DNA from: Bacillota bacterium
Lineage (GTDB): Bacteria > Bacillota > Clostridia > Christensenellales > Aristaeellaceae
Assembly (NCBI GenBank): GCA_023391725.1
Contig: JAEWAH010000116.1
Span: 1 to 10,466 of the forward strand
Length of the DNA stretch: 10,466 bases
Direction: 5' to 3'
Shown: one piece after another, positions 1 through 5,538 of the stretch
Layout: every line of letters starts with the position of its first letter
Position numbering within the stretch: the stretch's first letter is position 1
Made by a program: the position numbers and the translations under genes
Notes under the pieces: generated by a model
Database searches by the model: none
Seen by the model: the letters and a program-made list of their open reading frames with translations, nothing else
Told to the model about the DNA's origin: nothing

Positions 1-327
1 AAGTTCCCCGATGATACGGACCTTTTGGAAGACGTCATCATCGAAAACAAGCAGGCCATGGAGATGTGTACCATCTACCGCGACATCATGTCGGGGACCA
101 TGGACGCCATCGCTTCCATCATCAGCAATAACCTGAACATCGTCATGAAAGTGCTGACAAGCCTCACCATGATGGTGGCCATCCCTTCCCTGGTCGCGGC
201 CTTCTGGGGCATGAACCTGGATGTGCCTTTTGAAAATTCGCCTCACGGCTTCTGGCTCGTGCTTGGGATCTCGGGTTTCAGCGCGCTGGTGGCAGGGCTG
301 TTCATGTGGCGCAAGAAAATGTTCTGA
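1..327 (+). CDS. corA: CorA-family Mg2+/Co2+ channel, C-terminal part (5' end outside window)
   Basis: This is the last 108 residues of a CorA-type divalent cation channel, a homopentamer of the inner membrane that lets Mg2+ (also Co2+, Ni2+) into the cell. The reading frame is open from the first base of the window, so the gene starts upstream. The visible part has the end of the long stalk helix (about residues 1-45), a first membrane helix ending in AFWGMN with the signature GMN motif of the selectivity filter (about 47-72), a short acidic outer loop (DVPFENSP), a second membrane helix (about 83-102) and a short basic tail, RKKMF, at the cytoplasmic side. This two-helix plus GMN arrangement is diagnostic for the family. 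The gene converges on the dUTPase gene and is not part of the minus-strand translation cluster. No Mg2+ riboswitch can be judged because the 5' end is missing. Confidence 0.93.
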   Translation, partial: KFPDDTDLLEDVIIENKQAMEMCTIYRDIMSGTMDAIASIISNNLNIVMKVLTSLTMMVAIPSLVAAFWGMNLDVPFENSPHGFWLVLGISGFSALVAGLFMWRKKMF

Positions 328-342
328 CCACCAGGTGCTCTG

Positions 343-389
343 CCCCTGGACCCCGCTCAAGGGATAGAACCCCTTGAGAATCCCCATGC
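343..389 (+). repeat. Hairpin repeat family A, copy 1 (downstream of corA)
   Basis: The copy begins CCCCTGGACCCC 16 bp after the corA stop codon and contains a perfect 8-bp stem, CTCAAGGG (356-363) with CCCTTGAG (371-378), followed by AATCCCCATGC. The reverse strand of 631-680 carries the same order of words (CTGGACCCC, then AAGGGATA, then a complementary arm, then GAATCCC). Each copy lies downstream of a gene and points in that gene's direction, so a role at mRNA 3' ends is possible. There is no U-run, so I do not call it a standard terminator. Confidence 0.6.
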
Positions 390-470
390 TTTGGATGATC
401 ATGAAAAAGCCTGGCTGTCCCATCCTGATGGATGTGAGAGGGCAGGCTTTTCGTATTAGAGAAGTTCTGA

Positions 471-499
471 TAAGGGCTTCCCTTGAGGGGAAGCCCTTA
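471..499. repeat. Perfect 12-bp inverted repeat (hairpin)
   Basis: TAAGGGCTTCCC (471-482) and GGGAAGCCCTTA (488-499) are exact reverse complements around a 5-nt loop (TTGAG). It directly abuts the larger palindrome that starts at 502. On the plus strand it is followed only by AAATT, on the minus strand by TCAG, so it is at best a weak bidirectional terminator for corA. More likely it is part of the composite intergenic repeat. Confidence 0.7.
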
Positions 500-501
500 A
501 A

Positions 502-607
502 TTCCCCTCCCGTGGTGGGGTGGCCGGCGACGCCGGACGGGGTGGTGGCGGAGCGCCAAACCGTCGCGCTCTACGGACCACCCTGGCGCTGCGCCACAGG
601 AGGGGAA
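502..607. repeat. 106-bp MITE-like multi-hairpin palindrome
   Basis: The outer arms TTCCCCTCC (502-510) and GGAGGGGAA (599-607) pair perfectly. Inside, GTGG (512-515) can pair with CCAC (594-597) and GGGTGG (518-523) with CCACCC (578-583). The core contains three small hairpins: CCGGC-gac-GCCGG (524-536), GGCG-gag-CGCC (547-557) and CCGT/ACGG (561-564 with 573-576). There is no coding capacity. The layout suits a non-autonomous palindromic element or structured RNA; I cannot see target-site duplications that would prove transposition. Confidence 0.6.
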
Positions 608-629
608 TAAAGAGGTGTTCTTTATCCCC
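602..629. repeat. Hairpin overlapping the end of the 106-bp palindrome
   Basis: GGGGAATAAAGA (602-613) pairs with TCTTTATCCCC (619-629), leaving one bulged A and a 5-nt loop. Its left arm shares GGGGAA with the outer arm of the 502-607 palindrome, so the two folds compete. Confidence 0.5.
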
Positions 630-630
630 C

Positions 631-680
631 CATGATAGGGATTCCAGAGGGATTTATCCCTTTGGCAGGGGTCCAGGGAT
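631..680 (-). repeat. Hairpin repeat family A, copy 2 (downstream of the dUTPase gene)
   Basis: Read on the minus strand, this copy runs ATCCCTGGACCCC, a spacer, then a 10-bp stem CCAAAGGGAT / ATCCCTCTGG with one G-U pair (plus-strand 644-653 with 656-665), then GAATCCCTATCATG. It matches copy 1 at 343-389 in word order but in inverted orientation. The stems differ in sequence yet both still pair, for example CTCAA/TTGAG in copy 1 against CCAAA/TCTGG here. It follows the dUTPase gene in that gene's direction, about 120 bp beyond its stop. Confidence 0.6.
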
Positions 681-797
681 TCCATAGCTGAGCGCCGCCT
701 GTGGCGGATGAAGCGGGGCGAAGGAAACAAGCGAAACGAGCGATGAAACGCAGCGCAGCAGCGCGACGATTGAGCTTGCGGATCGGCGTCCCCTGTG

Positions 798-1163
798 TTA
801 CTCTTCCAGCGCGTACCCCTGCTTCTCGCTTTGCCCCTGTTGGCGGCGGAAGTTCTCGGCGTTCTTTTCCTTATAGATGGTGTAGAGTTCTTCCGGGGTC
901 AGGCCGACCTTTAAGCACATGGAAACGAAGAAGTGGAGGATATCCACCAATTCTTCCTTGAGGGCATGCTCATTGACGGGCTTTTTGTTTTTCCACCATT
1001 TGAAGTTGACTTCATTCAGCAGCTCGGCCAATTCCGAGATCATGGCCAGGGTCTGCTTCTGAATCCACTCTTCAGGCGTAATGCCCTCCAGATGCCTTGT
1101 CTTTATAATGGATTCGTTAAAGGCCTGCTGTAACTCAAAGATCTCGTCCAGCCTGTCGGCCAT
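798..1163 (-). CDS. Dimeric (all-alpha) dUTPase-like NTP pyrophosphohydrolase
   Basis: This 121-residue, mostly helical protein fits the dimeric dUTPase family (dUTPase_2, related to MazG). Members hydrolyse dUTP to dUMP and PPi with Mg2+, keeping uracil out of DNA and feeding dTMP synthesis. The metal-binding pattern is visible: SELAE (E44, E47) in one helix and KEELVDILHF (E70/E71, D74) in the next, separated by EVNFKWWKNKK, where the WWKNK block is typical of this group. A GTG start at 1172 would add three residues. I prefer ATG at 1163 because AAGTAGGTG (1170-1178) makes a good ribosome binding site 6 nt before it. That site overlaps the stop codon of the M16 peptidase gene (1173-1175), so the two are probably translationally coupled. 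The substrate (dUTP rather than another nucleotide) is inferred from family resemblance only. Confidence 0.82.
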   Translation of the reverse strand: MADRLDEIFELQQAFNESIIKTRHLEGITPEEWIQKQTLAMISELAELLNEVNFKWWKNKKPVNEHALKEELVDILHFFVSMCLKVGLTPEELYTIYKEKNAENFRRQQGQSEKQGYALEE

Positions 1164-1169
1164 GCCTAG

Positions 1170-1178
1170 CACCTACTT
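1170..1178 (-). promoter_or_regulatory. Ribosome binding site that decides the dUTPase start
   Basis: On the minus strand AAGTAGGTG differs from the ideal AAGGAGGTG at one base and stands 6 nt before ATG at 1163. It contains the TAG stop of the preceding M16 gene and the alternative GTG start at 1172, which has no comparable site of its own. Confidence 0.6.
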
Positions 1179-2423
1179 TTGTATAAATTGAAGATATCTT
1201 TCCGCGTGGCGGCCCACGACGGCAACGCTGGGCGCGATGGAGAGCGTCTCCTCCGCCACGCGCAGCACATCCTCCTTGGTCACCTTCTGGATCTTATCAA
1301 TGGTCTCCTCGGGCGTGGGCGGATGCCTCAAAAGCAGCTCGCCCCGGCCTATGGCCTGCATGCGGCCGGAGGCGCTTTCCAGGCCCAGGATATAGGAGCC
1401 CTTGAGCTGGGCTTTGGCTTGATTGAATTCCTTGTCGGTAACGCCATCCTTAAGAAGCTTTTTCGCCTCGATGTTCATCTGTTCCAGCACCGTGCCCGCG
1501 TTTTCCGGGGAGGAGCCGGCGTACAGGTTCAAAACGCCGCAGTTGGGGTAGGTGGCGGGATAGCTGTAAATGGTGTAGGCCATGCCCAGTTCCTCACGCA
1601 CCCGCTGGAACAGGCGCGAGGACATGCCGCCGCCCAGGATGTTGTTGAACACCGCCATGGGGTAGATATCGCCATGGCCCATGGGCTTGCCCGGGTACCC
1701 CAAGCAAATGTGCACCTGCTCGGTATCCTTGTCGCGGAAGAGTACGCGCTGGCTTTGCGGGCTCATCGGCCCCGGCATGTCGGTGGCCCCGGCGCTCATC
1801 CAGGAGCCGAATGCCGCGTTAAGCAGCTTCTCCAGCGCCGCCCGGTCATAGTTACCCGCAATGGCTACCACCACGTTCTCCGGGCGGTAGTGGGTATTCT
1901 TAAAGGTGGCAAGATCATTCCGGCTGTAACCCCGGATGCTATCGGCAGGCCCCAGGATGGGCATGCCCAGGGCCTGGCCCTGAAACTGGGCCTCGCTTAA
2001 CAGCTCGTGTACAAGGTCCTCCGGGGTGTCCTCCACCATGGAGATTTCTTCGAGGATCACGCCCCGCTCCTTGTTCAGCTCCCGCTCGTCCAAGGTGGCG
2101 TTCAGTGTCAGATCGCTTAAGATATCCACCGCCAGGGGCAGGTCTTCATCGATGACCTTTGCGTAAAAGCAAGTGCATTCCTTGCTGGTAAAGGCGTTGA
2201 GCTGGCCGCCCACGGCGTCCATTTCTTCGGCGATGTCACGGGCGGAGCGCTTACTGGTTCCTTTGAACACCATGTGCTCAATAAAATGGGAGAGGCCGTT
2301 TTCCTGGGGCGTCTCCATCATGGAGCCCACTTTGATCCATACGCCGATGGATGCGGAGCGCACGTGGGGCAGGTATTCCCCCACCACGCGAAGGCCGTTT
2401 GAAAGGGTCCATTGATCGAACAT
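1173..2423 (-). CDS. M16-family zinc peptidase (YmxG/MlpA-like, insulinase superfamily)
   Basis: The 416-residue length is usual for single-chain M16B peptidases, which are processing-peptidase relatives that cut small peptides. The inverted zinc motif HFIEH is at residues 46-50, and the third zinc ligand lies in GVILEEISM (E125/E126), at the family's usual distance of about 75 residues. The second M16 domain carries GGGMSSRLFQRVREELGMAY (about 265-285), characteristic of the C-terminal half. No signal peptide or membrane helix is present, so the protein is probably cytoplasmic. In Bacillus the orthologue (mlpA/ymxG) also lies downstream of pnp, and its precise substrate is poorly known. ATG at 2423 is preceded by GAAAGGAA at good spacing. 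The dUTPase gene follows immediately. No clear promoter is visible in the 248-bp gap upstream, although a terminator for pnp separates it from that gene. Confidence 0.92.
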   Translation of the reverse strand: MFDQWTLSNGLRVVGEYLPHVRSASIGVWIKVGSMMETPQENGLSHFIEHMVFKGTSKRSARDIAEEMDAVGGQLNAFTSKECTCFYAKVIDEDLPLAVDILSDLTLNATLDERELNKERGVILEEISMVEDTPEDLVHELLSEAQFQGQALGMPILGPADSIRGYSRNDLATFKNTHYRPENVVVAIAGNYDRAALEKLLNAAFGSWMSAGATDMPGPMSPQSQRVLFRDKDTEQVHICLGYPGKPMGHGDIYPMAVFNNILGGGMSSRLFQRVREELGMAYTIYSYPATYPNCGVLNLYAGSSPENAGTVLEQMNIEAKKLLKDGVTDKEFNQAKAQLKGSYILGLESASGRMQAIGRGELLLRHPPTPEETIDKIQKVTKEDVLRVAEETLSIAPSVAVVGRHAERYLQFIQK

Positions 2424-2528
2424 AATTGATTCCTTTCAGGGATTTTTTCTATCTTTTGTTGAGAGAGTAAAAAGCATGCAGAGAACTGGCAGTGATTCAT
2501 GGATTGACTTAAATTTGGAAGGTGGGAA

Positions 2529-2594
2529 GGTTTCGCTCCTGCGGGAGCGACCAAAGGGCTTTCCGGTCGCCCTTTGGAAACCTTCGGAGGCATG
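2529..2594. repeat. Hairpin repeat family B, copy 1
   Basis: This roughly 65-bp unit has an outer stem GGTTTC (2529-2534) with GAAACC (2577-2582), a first hairpin CGCTCC/GGAGCG (2534-2539 with 2544-2549), a second hairpin CCAAAGGGC (2551-2559) with GCCCTTTGG (2569-2577), and a tail CTTCGGAGGCAT. The outer and second stems share one base. A second copy lies at 9242-9298 with the same word order. There is no coding capacity. It lies between the pnp terminator and the M16 gene. Confidence 0.7.
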
Positions 2595-2606
2595 TTATTG
2601 AGAATC

Positions 2607-2647
2607 AAAAACGCCCTCCCCCGCCCCTGGGGGCTGGAAGGAGGGCG
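2607..2647 (-). terminator. Rho-independent terminator of pnp
   Basis: On the minus strand, starting 24 nt after the pnp stop codon, an 8-bp GC-rich stem CGCCCTCC / GGAGGGCG (plus-strand 2640-2647 with 2612-2619) encloses a further GCCCC/GGGGC pairing and is followed at once by TTTTTGATT. Stem, position and U-run all fit an intrinsic terminator that ends the rpsO-pnp transcript. Confidence 0.85.
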
Positions 2648-2671
2648 CTTACTGATGCCACGCGTCAACTT

Positions 2672-4837
2672 TTACCGATCGGAAGGCCTTCCATCCCTAC
2701 GGGGCGGGCGAGGCCTGTCGCCCATGGGGGGTCGGTGCTCGGCGGGATTGTTCTCGTACACGATGTCATTGCGGATCAGGCTGATACGGCCCTGGGCATT
2801 GACCTCGTTGACCTTGACTTCCAGCTCGTCGCCGATTTTAAGGACATCTTCCACCTTTTCCACCCGGTGGTTGGCCAGCTTGGAAATGTGGATCATGCCG
2901 TCCTTGCCGGGGGCAAGTTCCACAAAGGCGCCGAAGGCCTGAATGCCCACCACTTTGCCGGTGAACACATCCCCCACCTCGATGTCCTTGGCGATGCCCT
3001 CGATGATCTTGCGGGCTTTGTTGGCCGCAGCCTCATCGGGAGTAGAGATGAACACCCGGCCGTCATCTTCGATGTCGATCTTGACGCCGGTCTCGGCTAT
3101 GATCTTGTTGATCATCTTGCCGCCCGGTCCAATGACCTCGCGGATGCGCTCGGGATTGATGGTGAAGCGGATGATCTTGGGCGCGAACTTGCTCAGGTTT
3201 GCCCTGGGCTGGCCCAGGCATTCCAGCATGATCTTGAGGATGTGCAGCCGGCCCTGGAGCGCCTGCGCCAACGCCTGCTTGAGGATGGGCCTGTCGATGC
3301 CCTTGATTTTGATATCCATCTGGATGGCGGTGATGCCGTTCATGGTGCCGGCGACCTTAAAGTCCATGTCGCCCAGGAAGTCTTCCAGGCCCTGGATGTC
3401 GGTCAGAACAGCCACCTTGCCGGATTCAGCGTCCTTGATAAGGCCCATGGCCACGCCGGCCACCGGCGCATGGATAGGCACAGCCGCGTCCATTAAGGAC
3501 AAGGTGGAGCCGCAAACGGAAGCCATTGAGGAGGAACCGTTGCTGGACAATACTTCGCTGACAAGGCGCAGCGCGTAAGGGAATTCTTCTTCGGAGGGGA
3601 TTACGGGCTCCAATGCCCGCTCCGCCAGCGCGCCATGGCCGATCTCCCGGCGTCCGGGGGACTTTAAGCGACCCGCCTCGCCGGTGGCGTAGGGGGGCAT
3701 ATTGTAGTGGTGCATGTAGCGCTTGAAGTCTTCGTTGGAAAGCCCGTCCAGCATCTGCGCCTCGCTGGTAGAGCCCAGGGTGGTGACGGTCAATACCTGG
3801 GTCTGACCACGGGTAAAGATAGCGCTGCCGTGGGTGCGGGGCAGAACGCCCGTTTCGCACCAGATGGGGCGGACTTCGGTAACGGTGCGGCCATCGGGAC
3901 GGATGCCCTGCTCCAGGATCTTCTTGCGCATGATCTCTTTATTGAGATAATAGACGGCATCGTTCACTTCGGCTTCACGGCCGGGGAAGATGTCTTTGAA
4001 GTGAGCCATGACGTCATCTTTGGCGGCCTGCTCACGCTGCTGCCGCTCTTCGCGCACGGTGGTATCGAAGGTATAAACGCACTTGTCGTAGGCGTAGGCC
4101 CTAACGGCGTCCTTGATATCCTGGGCGGTGACGAAAAGCTTCACTTCTACTTTGGGCTTGCCGATCTCGGCGATGATGGTCTCCTGGAAGGCGATAAGCT
4201 TTTTGATTTCTTCGTGAGCATACATGATGCCTTCCAGCATCACTTCTTCGGAGACTTCCTTGGCCCCGGCTTCCACCATGAGGATGGCTTCCTTGGTGCC
4301 GGACACGGTCAGGTGCAGATCACTTTGAGCGCGCTGCTTTTCATCCGGGCAGAGCACGAATTCTCCGCCAATGCGGCCCACCACAACAGAGCCCGTAGGC
4401 CCGCCGAAGGGGATCTCGCTGATGGACAGGGCGATAGAGGAACCGATCATGGCCGGGATCTCCGGGGGCAGGTCGGTATCTACGGACAGGACAGTCGCAA
4501 CCACCTGCACATCGTTGCGCATGCCCTTGGGGAACAAGGGGCGCAAGGGCCGGTCGATTAAGCGGCAGGTAAGCGTCGCCTTTTCGGTGGGACGGCCTTC
4601 ACGCTTGATAAAACCGCCGGGGATCTTGCCTACGGCATAATGCTTCTCTTCAAAGTCCACGCTCAGCGGGAAAAAGTCCACGCCTTCGCGCACATTTTCG
4701 GACATAGTAGCGTTGACGATCACCACCGTGTCGCCATAGCGCACCAGCGCAGAGCCCGCCGCCTGCTGGGCATATTTCCCAAACTCCAGGGTCAGCGGCC
4801 GTCCCGCCAGGTCCATTGTATACGTTTTGTAATCCAT
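2672..4837 (-). CDS. pnp: Polyribonucleotide nucleotidyltransferase (PNPase)
   Basis: PNPase is a trimeric 3'-5' exoribonuclease that degrades RNA with phosphate to give nucleoside diphosphates, and can also add tails. The 721 residues match the usual length. In order: first RNase PH domain (FFPLSVDFEEKHYAVGK and RLIDRPLRPLFP, about 54-100), helical linker, second RNase PH domain (LPRTHGSAIFTRGQTQ, then GDMDFKVAGT near 488 with the catalytic aspartates), KH domain with the GPGGK loop near 569, S1 domain from about 622 (GKVVGIQAFGAFVEL), and a short Pro/Arg-rich tail. The frame stays open to 5050, but I place the start at ATG 4837: GAAGGAG lies 7 nt upstream, MDYKTYTMDLAG is the expected N-terminus, and the 71 upstream codons resemble nothing. 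It is probably cotranscribed with rpsO. PNPase genes are often autoregulated through their leader, which the 263-bp spacer could serve. Confidence 0.98.
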   Translation of the reverse strand: MDYKTYTMDLAGRPLTLEFGKYAQQAAGSALVRYGDTVVIVNATMSENVREGVDFFPLSVDFEEKHYAVGKIPGGFIKREGRPTEKATLTCRLIDRPLRPLFPKGMRNDVQVVATVLSVDTDLPPEIPAMIGSSIALSISEIPFGGPTGSVVVGRIGGEFVLCPDEKQRAQSDLHLTVSGTKEAILMVEAGAKEVSEEVMLEGIMYAHEEIKKLIAFQETIIAEIGKPKVEVKLFVTAQDIKDAVRAYAYDKCVYTFDTTVREERQQREQAAKDDVMAHFKDIFPGREAEVNDAVYYLNKEIMRKKILEQGIRPDGRTVTEVRPIWCETGVLPRTHGSAIFTRGQTQVLTVTTLGSTSEAQMLDGLSNEDFKRYMHHYNMPPYATGEAGRLKSPGRREIGHGALAERALEPVIPSEEEFPYALRLVSEVLSSNGSSSMASVCGSTLSLMDAAVPIHAPVAGVAMGLIKDAESGKVAVLTDIQGLEDFLGDMDFKVAGTMNGITAIQMDIKIKGIDRPILKQALAQALQGRLHILKIMLECLGQPRANLSKFAPKIIRFTINPERIREVIGPGGKMINKIIAETGVKIDIEDDGRVFISTPDEAAANKARKIIEGIAKDIEVGDVFTGKVVGIQAFGAFVELAPGKDGMIHISKLANHRVEKVEDVLKIGDELEVKVNEVNAQGRISLIRNDIVYENNPAEHRPPMGDRPRPPRRDGRPSDR

Positions 4838-5100
4838 GCCAATCTCCTTCACATCGTCCCGGGCGGCCCATCCGCCCTTTCTTTCTGACACGCCAGCCTG
4901 TTCATGCAAAGTCAGACTGGCACCTCTTGGACCCCAATGCGCTTTGGATCCCTTTGAAAAAGCCGCGCAGGGGTGCGCATGTTGCCATGAGCGCCACTGG
5001 CGGCTTCCACAAACAGTTTGACAAGACCAGGCTAACCCAGTCCACTGCAAACCTACGCGTCCGGCGTAACCAACGCATGGCGCAAGCCGCGGGATGCGTT
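4838..5100 (-). other. rpsO-pnp spacer / pnp leader (263 bp)
   Basis: No gene is seen, although the pnp frame happens to stay open to 5050. The spacer begins with a hairpin at the rpsO stop (5072-5100) and ends with the pnp ribosome binding site GAAGGAG. A stretch on the plus strand (CTTGGACCCC at about 4928-4937, then GGATCCC and TTTGAAAAAG) faintly recalls the CTGGACCCC words of repeat family A, but the resemblance is too weak to call a copy. No good sigma-A promoter is evident, so pnp probably depends on the rpsO promoter. Confidence 0.6.
5072..5100 (-). promoter_or_regulatory. Hairpin immediately after the rpsO stop codon (processing site or weak attenuator)
   Basis: On the minus strand AACGCAT pairs with ATGCGTT (plus-strand 5094-5100 with 5072-5078). 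Beyond a 2x2 internal loop, CGC/GCG pairs around a GGCTT loop. It starts at the base after TAA. It is followed by GGTTACGCC rather than a U-run, so full termination is unlikely. In E. coli the same interval holds an attenuator and an RNase III hairpin controlling pnp, and an analogous role here is inference. Confidence 0.5.
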
Positions 5101-5355
5101 TTACTTGCGCAGGTTCAACTGGTTGATCAGCGTACGGTACCGCTCGATGTCGGTCTTCCTCAGGTAATCCAGAAGGCCCCTGCGCTGGCCGACCATGAGC
5201 AGCAAACCGCGGCGGCTGTGGTGGTCCTTCTTGTTGATCTTGAGGTGCTCGTTTAAGTGGTTGATCCTTTCGGTGAGCAATGCCACCTGCACCTCGGGTG
5301 AGCCGGTGTCGCCTTCGTGGCGTCCATAGGTTTGGATGATTTCCGCCTTAGTCAT
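5101..5355 (-). CDS. rpsO: 30S ribosomal protein S15
   Basis: S15 is a primary 16S rRNA-binding protein of the small subunit platform. The 84 residues are slightly shorter than the usual 87-89, the difference being at the N-terminus. Family signatures are clear: GRHEGDTGSPEVQVALLTER (11-30), then KKDHHSRRGLL (42-52), the rRNA-contact region, and QRRGLLDYLRKTDIERY (57-73). ATG at 5355 is preceded by AAAGGAG at 9 nt, and no in-frame start lies further up. The gene has its own strong promoter (-10 at 5448-5453) and about 86 nt of leader, and is followed by pnp, the order found widely in bacteria. S15 often represses its own translation by binding its leader, and the leader here could do so. Confidence 0.98.
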   Translation of the reverse strand: MTKAEIIQTYGRHEGDTGSPEVQVALLTERINHLNEHLKINKKDHHSRRGLLLMVGQRRGLLDYLRKTDIERYRTLINQLNLRK

Positions 5356-5441
5356 GATGATAATCTCCTTTCACATCCATCGCCATGAACGAAGCAATGC
5401 GTCGGAGTGTCGCAAAACTGCGCCCATGGTTCAAAACAACG
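5356..5441 (-). promoter_or_regulatory. rpsO mRNA leader, possible S15 autoregulatory region
   Basis: This is the segment between the predicted transcription start (near 5441) and the rpsO start codon. It can form a small CGCA-gttt-TGCG hairpin (5411-5422) and ends with the ribosome binding site AAAGGAG. Its length fits the S15-responsive leaders known in other bacteria, whose structures differ between phyla. I cannot match it to a specific known S15 leader class. Confidence 0.35.
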
Positions 5442-5447
5442 TCTTTC

Positions 5448-5476
5448 ATTGTAGCATGAGTATCTTCATCTGTAAA
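5448..5476 (-). promoter_or_regulatory. Strong sigma-A promoter for rpsO-pnp
   Basis: On the minus strand TTTACA (5471-5476) and TACAAT (5448-5453) are separated by exactly 17 bp. Each differs from consensus at one position, and TGC just before the -10 gives an extended -10. An A7 tract (T7 at 5490-5496 on the plus strand) lies about 50 bp before the start, where an UP element would be. A dyad TCTGT-aa-ACAGA (5469-5480) covers the -35 box. Confidence 0.85.
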
Positions 5477-5538
5477 CAGATTCCGGCAATTTTTTTCCGC
5501 TGGGCCAGCGACGTTAGTATACCCTTTAGGGAAAGGAA

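Larger units (their letters stand above)
328..797. other. 470-bp gap between convergent corA and dUTPase genes, made largely of palindromic repeats
   Basis: No credible gene lies here: the open frames are short, overlap hairpins and resemble no family. Reading left to right there is a hairpin element just after corA (343-389), a perfect 12-bp hairpin (471-499), a roughly 106-bp multi-hairpin palindrome (502-607), an overlapping hairpin (602-629), and a second copy of the first element in opposite orientation (631-680). The last part (about 690-780) is rich in short GCG/CGC words of the type GCGAAACGAGCGATG, similar in style to 6720-6880. I see no classical stem plus U-run terminator for either gene. 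Confidence 0.7.

Noticed and set aside
1179..2000. 273-codon open frame on the plus strand
   Set aside because: It lies wholly antisense to the well-supported M16 peptidase gene and has the His/Gly/Ala-rich composition expected of a shadow in GC-rich DNA; no ribosome binding site.
2522..3496. 324-codon open frame on the plus strand
   Set aside because: Antisense to pnp and crossing its terminator; composition (Asp/His/Leu repeats) is that of a complementary-strand shadow.
3707..4561. 284-codon open frame on the plus strand
   Set aside because: Antisense to the conserved RNase PH domains of pnp; no independent support.
4916..4965. Third copy of repeat family A in the rpsO-pnp spacer
   Set aside because: Only the word TTGGACCCC and a distant GGATCCCTTTGAA are shared; the hairpin arms are not preserved well enough.
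4838..5050. 71-codon in-frame N-terminal extension of pnp
   Set aside because: The strong ribosome binding site directly before ATG 4837 and the family-typical N-terminus MDYKTYTMDLAG fix the start there; the extension resembles nothing and covers the leader.
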